Shown one piece after another: positions 57,946 through 64,000 of a stretch of 64,000 bases of DNA. Source of the DNA: Isoetes taiwanensis (taxonomy: Eukaryota; Streptophyta; Lycopodiopsida; Isoetales; Isoetaceae). The notes below the pieces were generated by a model. That model was not told the DNA's origin and did no database searches. It saw only the letters and a program-made list of their open reading frames with translations. Where the stretch lies: assembly GCA_021234155.1 (NCBI GenBank), contig JAJEKV010000014.1, positions 4,541,563 through 4,605,562 on the forward strand, in the 5' to 3' direction. The translations under genes and the position numbers were made by a program. The first letter of the stretch is position 1, and every line of letters starts with the position of its first letter.

Positions 57946-59523
57946 ATGCAGGATGCTGGTGACGATGATGTGGAGTATGAAATCATACCACCAACATGGA
58001 ATAAACAGCTTTGTGATATAGGCTATGATAAAAACAGGATTGAATGCCCAAACTCGGCGGTACAAACCATCATATGCTGTATCAGAAATATGAAGGTACA
58101 TGAATTGATCTTGGAGAAAGAAGCCATGAGGAGCCCTGATCAGATCTCAGCGGTCACCCATCTAGGCTTCAGTGAATGGTTGATGCTGCTGCCAAAAATA
58201 AATAAACTGTCCGAAAAGGAAGAAGAGGTATACCCCTTCATAGCAGACCTGTATGACAGTCTACCAAAGAAGATATATGACTGTACCATGATTGAAGATA
58301 CATGTGCTAGGGATTTTATTCTTGGTGTCACAGCTCTAGAGGATGCAAATGACATTAAAAACTCACATGCTAAGGAAAATGAGCTGATTCGTATAGACAT
58401 GCCTGAATCTTCTACTAGAGAGTCCACCAACACGGATGACCCTTTTGGGGCTGACCTGTTAACAGAAGAAGATAAAGCTTTATTACTTCCAAAAGTGACT
58501 CTGGGCAACCAAGACAAGGAAGTGGACTTTAAGTTCACATTAAGAAATTGTATAAAATTTCCTATTATCACAGAGCGGTTAGTGGAAAACCATGGGCTTC
58601 TATGCAATCAAGCTATATGGCGTACTAAGAATCTTGGGGCCCTTGCCCCTATTAATGAAGAAGCTTGGATGATGTTGGGAGACATATCCAAAGAAGAAGC
58701 ATGTAATGCCAAAGCTGCTGCATTTAGAATGGAAAGAATGAAAATGGTAAAAGTATGGTTACCTATTGATACCAGATTCTTCGATAAGAATTGCAGCAAA
58801 AGTGAACTCATGATATTATGTCAGAAAGGCCATATGGCCTATGGCAACATAACCAGAGACGATTTTTACCTGAAACGCATATGGCGTACTTTATGTCCAT
58901 ACTTCAAGTGCATTTGTGACAACAGAGGTAAAAACAAGGCGACCAAAGAATTGATATGGTTCGACCAGGCCGTCTGGTATATGCTGAACAATCTGGCTGC
59001 CATGTACCCTAATATGTCCTATGCTGGACAAATGGTTGCCTTCAGAAATTGCCTTAAGAGTACACTTAAGGCTGGGGTTCTGGCCTTTATAGGCTACATA
59101 GAAGTCAGAAAAATGCTTATTAGCATGACAATGAAGATGGCTAATAACCCTCTTGTTGACCTGAAGATTGGATTACCAAAAGGTATCATGACAGATGTGT
59201 GTGAGAAATCTATAAAACCTATAACGTTTCTGAAAGGTACTTTGACTACTGTCAGTACGAGCAGCAACAAAGTCTCAAAACAGGGAAAATCGGCTAGGTC
59301 TGGGGGATCAAGCTTTAAGATAAATGCGCCACCAAGGATTACCATGTTACCTGATACTCCAATTACGACTGAACAGTCCGATAGTACCACGGTTCAAAGG
59401 CTTAATACTCCTGGATGTCTGGAGAATTCAGTCACTAAGGATAACAGGGCAGTATTGCATAGAGATCTAAGTGATACTAAGGCGGTTGGTGATACGGCAC
59501 AAGTCCTTAATTATGGATTATAA
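57946..59523 (+). CDS. ORF B: intact 525-codon protein of unknown, nucleocapsid- or gag-like character
   Basis: The longest open frame in the window. The first ATG lies in TATATGCAG/GATGCTGG, which is also a good 3' splice site, so this may be a second exon. The product has an acidic N-terminus (AGDDDVEYE), a largely helical middle (about residues 170-410) with LIWFDQAVWYMLNN and AAMYPNMSYAGQMVAFRNC, and a Ser/Thr/Pro-rich, probably disordered tail from about residue 420. There is no membrane segment, zinc motif, protease or polymerase. The helical core with polar tails recalls nucleocapsid proteins of plant negative-strand RNA viruses (varicosavirus/ophiovirus type), which are known to be endogenised in plants, or a domesticated gag. 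This is inference from composition, not a demonstrated match. In unit 2 the frame is cut after about 90 codons. Confidence 0.55.
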   Translation: MQDAGDDDVEYEIIPPTWNKQLCDIGYDKNRIECPNSAVQTIICCIRNMKVHELILEKEAMRSPDQISAVTHLGFSEWLMLLPKINKLSEKEEEVYPFIADLYDSLPKKIYDCTMIEDTCARDFILGVTALEDANDIKNSHAKENELIRIDMPESSTRESTNTDDPFGADLLTEEDKALLLPKVTLGNQDKEVDFKFTLRNCIKFPIITERLVENHGLLCNQAIWRTKNLGALAPINEEAWMMLGDISKEEACNAKAAAFRMERMKMVKVWLPIDTRFFDKNCSKSELMILCQKGHMAYGNITRDDFYLKRIWRTLCPYFKCICDNRGKNKATKELIWFDQAVWYMLNNLAAMYPNMSYAGQMVAFRNCLKSTLKAGVLAFIGYIEVRKMLISMTMKMANNPLVDLKIGLPKGIMTDVCEKSIKPITFLKGTLTTVSTSSNKVSKQGKSARSGGSSFKINAPPRITMLPDTPITTEQSDSTTVQRLNTPGCLENSVTKDNRAVLHRDLSDTKAVGDTAQVLNYGL

Positions 59524-59675
59524 GGTACGAATACTTGAATTACAAATATAGATCTTTTACAGTTGTTAAAAGAAGTATATGTTTGAAAATACATTGCTTA
59601 TGTATCAATGTGTATTTGTATATGTTTGTAAAATGCCCTAACTGGACATTTCTAACAATGTATGGCTCATGAGAT

Positions 59676-59879
59676 ATGAACCGACCTATGCCATATGGCA
59701 TCATTAATTCATGTCCTAGGGAGGCGGCCAAGGATATCAAACTGTTTATATCAAGTTTTGTCAACAATGGATTTGATCATAAGGGACTCAACAAGGCAGT
59801 ATACAAATATGTATACAATAGTGACTTTCTGGGCCTTCAATATGACAACACAGTTCTGTTACAGTTCCTGGACAAATAG
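59676..59879 (+). CDS. ORF C: 67-codon frame downstream of ORF B
   Basis: Begins MNRPMPYGIINSC and contains KDIKLFISSFVNNGF. It lies about 150 bp after ORF B on the same strand and is absent from unit 2, which is truncated earlier. It could be a fragment of a longer protein or chance; no motif is recognised. Confidence 0.25.
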   Translation: MNRPMPYGIINSCPREAAKDIKLFISSFVNNGFDHKGLNKAVYKYVYNSDFLGLQYDNTVLLQFLDK

Positions 59880-60435
59880 TTAATGAGGTAATTCTCATAT
59901 TACATTTATGTCTGTGCTAATATTTATGGGATGAGGCTCAACCCCTGCTATGATAGTGGGGGTCAGCCATCCCCATGGTCATAGTATGATTACTACAAAG
60001 GTGTGTTAGCCCTCATTCCACGGGAGGTGGTAGGGTTTTTTTTATTATTGCATGTGTGCTAATGTACTAAACCATAGCTATGGTTTCTCCACATTAATAT
60101 AGCTTGATCATGTATGTACAGAAAACATTGGTATACTCTAGAAACTATACATGGGCCTTAGGATTAATTGATGTTCTATACACAAGACCTACATTATGCT
60201 TACATATACTTGTAATAGCTAAGGGGGTTCTAAACCTATGACTAGGTAATTTGCCTCTTTAAATAAAAAATACACGGTTCTTTAAACCTTAAAACCTGCA
60301 GACATAGTCTTTAATTTAAGGAATGCTCGTGTTTTAACTCCGGGCGTGCTTGAACGGCGGAATTAGGGTGACCTGACCATATATCTGCAGTAAATCTCTA
60401 TATGCTTGAGATTTTTGGAAAAAAGAACCCAAGTA

Positions 60436-60831
60436 ATGGGTGACGATTCTTATGGGGAAGACACCTCAGGCTCAGAAGAAGAAGAGCACAATACACCAGA
60501 TTTGGAGCGGGAGTTTGAAGCGTACTCTCTGGAAGAGAAATATCTCTGTGGCACAATGGACTCTAGAGGATCCAGAGGTAGCTATTGCCAGAAACGAGGC
60601 AGCTTTATCAAGGATGACAGAATGGGTGATCACAAAGGACCAAAACCGTTTGGAAAAAGGCGTCAAGATGACTATCATAATGCGCAAATCGTCAATGAAA
60701 CTCAAGATATGGATGAAGATCCGGACAATGATCAGGTTCCCTTTCCATTGATGTTTCAGTTTTCACGTCCTAGAGATAGGTATATGAATAATACAAGTTT
60801 CAGAAACCGTAGTATGATGGTTATTGTATAA
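60436..60831 (+). CDS. ORF A, copy 2: intact 131-codon acidic/RG-rich protein
   Basis: ATG at 60436 follows CCAAGTA. The product starts MGDDSYGEDTSGSEEEE (acidic, Ser-rich), has GSRGSYCQKRGSF in the middle and ends with Arg/Asn-rich sequence, suggesting a disordered RNA-binding or regulatory protein or a first exon. It is 2.1 kb upstream of the ORF B start. Function unknown. Its intactness, against the broken copy 1, argues that the frame is real. Confidence 0.45.
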   Translation: MGDDSYGEDTSGSEEEEHNTPDLEREFEAYSLEEKYLCGTMDSRGSRGSYCQKRGSFIKDDRMGDHKGPKPFGKRRQDDYHNAQIVNETQDMDEDPDNDQVPFPLMFQFSRPRDRYMNNTSFRNRSMMVIV

Positions 60832-61473
60832 GCTTACATACTGTTGTAGGTCTTGTCTTTAACACTCTAAGAACAAGAGTTTGAGCTGGTTAATCTGGTT
60901 AACACTACGAAAATAAGTTATATGATTTAATAGGGTTATGGCAGACTATTCGGCCCAGCAGATAATATCAGAGGATGCTCCACTTCATAAGTTCAGATAT
61001 ATTTAAGTGCCTTTGTGATGATACTGATTTTTATGCATCACAGATAATACATTAGTGGATGGAATGGTAACTGATGCACTAAGATAAGGATGAGAATAAT
61101 GCTGGAAAATCGTTATATGAATACCTTATACATTTACTGTTGCATCTGTGAACAGGGGAATCCAGTGTAGTGCAGGCTTCCGTACCTATTTATTTAGTGA
61201 TGCTGACTACATGACAGGAGTGCAACACTGCAGATTGTGCTGGAATTACACGGTTTAGATTAGCAAAGTTTGCTGAACTAACATGATCACTACATAGATA
61301 GAGCTATGCTTAAACAGAATGAGTGACACTAACGTATTTTGTCTCTACTGAGGATAGATATCTTAAATACACAGTAACATTTTATAAGTTAAATTGTTAC
61401 TCTAAATCTTTAAAGATGCTACAAATAGGTTTTGCGTATGCTATTTCTCTCTTTAAGTTAAAATGTACTAATA

Positions 61474-61614
61474 GGGCAAAAGGGACAATGGGTAATCAGC
61501 GAAGAGCTGAAAACCCCAATGTACCTTTTGGCCCTTTACCCTGATACCATTTATTTGCTAACAGGGTACTGATTGGCTGCAGGTACGGGGTTTTCTTCTC
61601 ATTGTCTCGTTTGC
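61474..61614 (+). other. Shared ~140-bp module, copy in unit 2
   Basis: As at 56517-56653, with a few added bases (GCGAAGAGCTG) near 61499-61509. That makes it slightly closer in spacing to the copies in the 2-kb repeats. Confidence 0.8.
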
Positions 61615-62961
61615 TTTATATGTTCGTTTTGGCTTAAAGGATGGAAATAGCTCGGATGGATTACATAGCAGAATGGTTGCAGTTCTAAAGCCCACTACTA
61701 CTTGACTGCACAGAAGAATGGGATCTAAAAACAAAAACAGGGTTTTCTCTGCATAACTTAGTACTTCTGGTTTTTTTTGGATACTACTAGGCTATACACA
61801 AAATATGATGAACATGTGTGCAGATAGCCATTTTTTCTGACATTTAAGGATACATACAGTTTATGAGTACCTTAAATGATAATGCTCTAGTTTATGACAG
61901 TTTTTCCTTGAAATATTAAGGCCTATAATATACGGATGCTGAAGTCTTCTTCATAATATGATAAAAACATATGTTTTGAGTTATGTTTCATGACTTATCA
62001 ACAGCATAAGAGTCCACTTTTACTGCTGCATATATGGTTGCTTATACATTGGCAACATTGATCTGATGCTAAAAAATAACCAGGCTGATCACTCAATGAT
62101 ACTGCGACCTTAACATAAGATATTCAAAATTGGCTAAGGTTGACATAGGTTGTCTACAATAATTATATGAAATGGAGTAAGCACTATAGGACTTAGGTTC
62201 CTTTATAATGCAGAATCTGGTAGTCCTGCTGCTAATAGGATCATCCACACATAATACTCTATAATACTTCACCAGGAGTGATATCCTTCGGCCCTTTCCC
62301 CTTGTTTTTAAATAAAATAAAGGGATATAATGGTAAGACCAAGGATTAGGCAATCTGGTCATGTACATAATTTGATAATATGATTTCTGGAAATCTCCTT
62401 GATAAAACAGCTGCATAAGAATGATTATGACTAAATAGTCTTCTCCTTGTTGAGGTAGCTCGACTCATTATATTTGTATAAATGCAGAATAGGTAGACCA
62501 ATCTTGTCAAAATGATCAAGTGCTCATATAGTTCAGAATAGATAGACTACTCTAGTCAAAATGATCAAGTGCTCATCACGTTTGTGTAGTTCATAATGGA
62601 TAGACTACTCTAGTCAAAATGATCAAGGGCTTATTATGCTAAGATGATGCTGATGACCATAATACAATGGGTAAATTGGCACTATGCTAGAAATGCTCAT
62701 GCTAGTAGTAGGGTGATAATACTGCCAAGGGATTGACTGAGGCAGATGTCTGGTCTAGGATTCTAGTTCAGACTGGTTTTGTTTAGATATTTCATCACAT
62801 TGGAGATATCTGATGTTGTCGTTTACCTATTTACTACTTTGTTTGAGCTGTTAATCTGTCCTGAGCTGCAACTTGGGTTCATAATGATATGTGCAGTTTG
62901 CTTGATATTTATATGATAATTACATTCCTAACAGAAAAAATGGTCGGGTGACTGATGATAT

Positions 62962-63230
62962 ATGCAGGATGCTGGTGACGATGATGTGGAGTATGAAATC
63001 ATACCACCAACATGGAATAAACAGCTTTGTGATATAGGCTATGATAAAAACAGGATTGAATGCCCAAACTCGGCGGTACAAACCATCATATGCTGTAAGG
63101 TAGATGAATTGATCTTGGAGAAAGAAGCCATGAGGAGCCCTGATCAGATCTCAGCGGTCACCCATCTAGGCTTCAGTGAATGGTTGATGCTGCTGCCAAA
63201 AATAAATAAACTGTCCGAAAAGGAAGAAGA
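62962..63230 (+). pseudogene. ORF B, copy 2, truncated
   Basis: Matches the first ~93 codons of ORF B, with an in-frame 12-nt deletion after ICC relative to copy 1. It then breaks off at a T tract. Confidence 0.85.
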
Positions 63231-64000
63231 CTTTTTTTTTTTTTTTTTTTTTTTTAATAAATTATGACTATGCCTATTCTATGTGATAGGAAATTTCTAG
63301 TTATGATTTTGAGTTGTGAACTCCCCTTGGCTATTATATGCATAGTTCAAAATCACATGCTCTAATGGCATTTATAGTGTGAGCCACTATCCCAACGGAT
63401 GCATTTATTTATAAGAAAGAGATCCACTTTTTCCCATAGGCCAATTGGCCTCAGTGGACGATAAAAAATCATTCTCATTCTCATTCTTATTAAAAGTTGC
63501 ATGATACATGCATGTTTGCCACTTGTTGGCCATTTCTTCTGCATGCATTTCTAAGTTCATGAAATTCCAATGGGGTTAATTCCACACAATTGCATATGGA
63601 AGGCAATTGCACGTTTCCCCCTTTTTGCACAGGTTTGGAAAATCATATGTTATCTTTATTTATGGCTTTTCTATTGTCTTGGCCGATCACAGGTGATAAT
63701 ATCTCACATATATACCTAAACGTAACCCTAATGCTTAGAGCGGATCCCCATTAGCATCACACTCGTGTTTGATACCTGTGCCATGTAGGCAATCACAGGC
63801 AGAGCAAATGCAGACCATTTCCATTTTCAATCGTATAACTTATATTTTTTATTCCGGTGACAGAGCAGCAAACGCCCAAGAAGATTTGAGATAGCCGGTT
63901 TGGATATGTAGGAGAACTGGAAGTCGGTTTGAATATGCCCTAAACGACAAACTCCAGGGCAACTTCAGTTTTTCAGATGCAGTGATGGTGCATCTGAAAA
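63231..64000. other. Spacer with T22 tract and a retroposon 3' end
   Basis: A T tract (about 63232-63255) follows the truncated ORF B. At 63433-63492 CCCATAGGCCAATTGGCCTC and AGTGGACGATAAAAAA are followed by CATTCT repeats, the same 3' end type as at 36.2 and 47.98 kb. No gene is seen in the rest. Confidence 0.5.

Larger units (their letters stand above)
55095..60049. repeat. Tandem duplication unit 1 (complete, 4955 bp)
   Basis: The first 3.13 kb (55095-58226) is repeated at 60050-63230, offset 4955 bp, with few differences. Unit 1 starts after the T49 tract; unit 2 starts after a T8 run. Unit 1 carries a broken ORF A, an intact 525-codon ORF B and a small ORF downstream. Confidence 0.93.
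60050..63230. repeat. Tandem duplication unit 2 (truncated)
   Basis: Copy of 55095-58226. A short local expansion around 62525-62610 (TAGACTACTCTAGTCAAAATG repeats) accounts for most of the length difference. It ends inside ORF B at GGAAGAAGA, where a ~22-T tract begins. Confidence 0.93.

Noticed and set aside
58140-58607. 155-codon - strand frame opposite ORF B
   Set aside because: Antisense shadow of the 525-codon frame.
63231-63255. T tract as a poly(A) tail of a processed pseudogene on the - strand
   Set aside because: No recognisable gene sequence lies next to it; the downstream DNA is non-coding.

Overview
This is nuclear DNA of a land plant: AT-rich, with GT-AG introns, and dominated by repeats. 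The organism is not identified. A fern or another large-genome non-flowering plant fits the chromovirus and TE mix, but that is inference. Only three loci look like ordinary host genes: a CUE-domain coiled-coil gene (nine exons, 18818-21956, + strand), an unrecognised small membrane-protein gene (22896-24181, - strand), and a complete eleven-exon class 2 dihydroorotate dehydrogenase gene (41653-44554, + strand).

Layout. 1-2.5 kb: GC-rich unassigned sequence, then a decayed hAT transposase. 2.5-21 kb: a segmental duplication. Arm A (2546-5277 and 14613-17411) carries an LTR with a polypurine tract and a ~189-bp tandem repeat. Arm B (8878-12052 and 17679-20872) carries the CUE gene, whose left copy is broken. 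A decayed DDE transposon (5.4-8.1 kb) separates the arms in the left copy, and a LINE fragment in the right copy. 22.9-24.2 kb: the membrane-protein gene. 25.1-26.4 kb: a small LTR-bounded element and a GTAC-rich inverted-repeat element.

26.68-33.83 kb is the most remarkable stretch. A TRIM-like miniature retroelement with 135-bp LTRs encloses a scrambled Ty3/gypsy chromovirus, and the whole block is bounded by the 5-bp direct repeat CCTTC. The chromovirus has a perfect 12-nt complementarity between its primer-binding site and the predicted 5' end of its RNA, as in self-priming Tf1-type elements. The TRIM shows the same 2-nt spacer and a 10-11-nt complementarity, and carries sense-oriented tRNA-like A and B boxes in its LTR. 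It may therefore be a Pol III-transcribed, self-primed miniature retrotransposon.

33.8-39.2 kb: decayed LINE material. 40.5-41.3 kb: a 435-bp tandem duplication upstream of the DHODH gene. 46.5-48.0 kb: a retroposon with a CCTT-repeat tail. 48.3-48.8 kb: a tandem 261-bp exon-like duplication. 49.3-54.1 kb: two non-coding ~2-kb repeats ending in long GAA/CTT tracts. 55.1-63.2 kb: a tandem duplication carrying a short acidic ORF and a 525-codon ORF of unknown, nucleocapsid- or gag-like character. One copy keeps each ORF intact while the other has lost it. A ~140-bp module is shared between this locus and the 2-kb repeats. Several retroposon ends across the window share a CGTGGACGTTAAAA-type 3' motif followed by different microsatellites.
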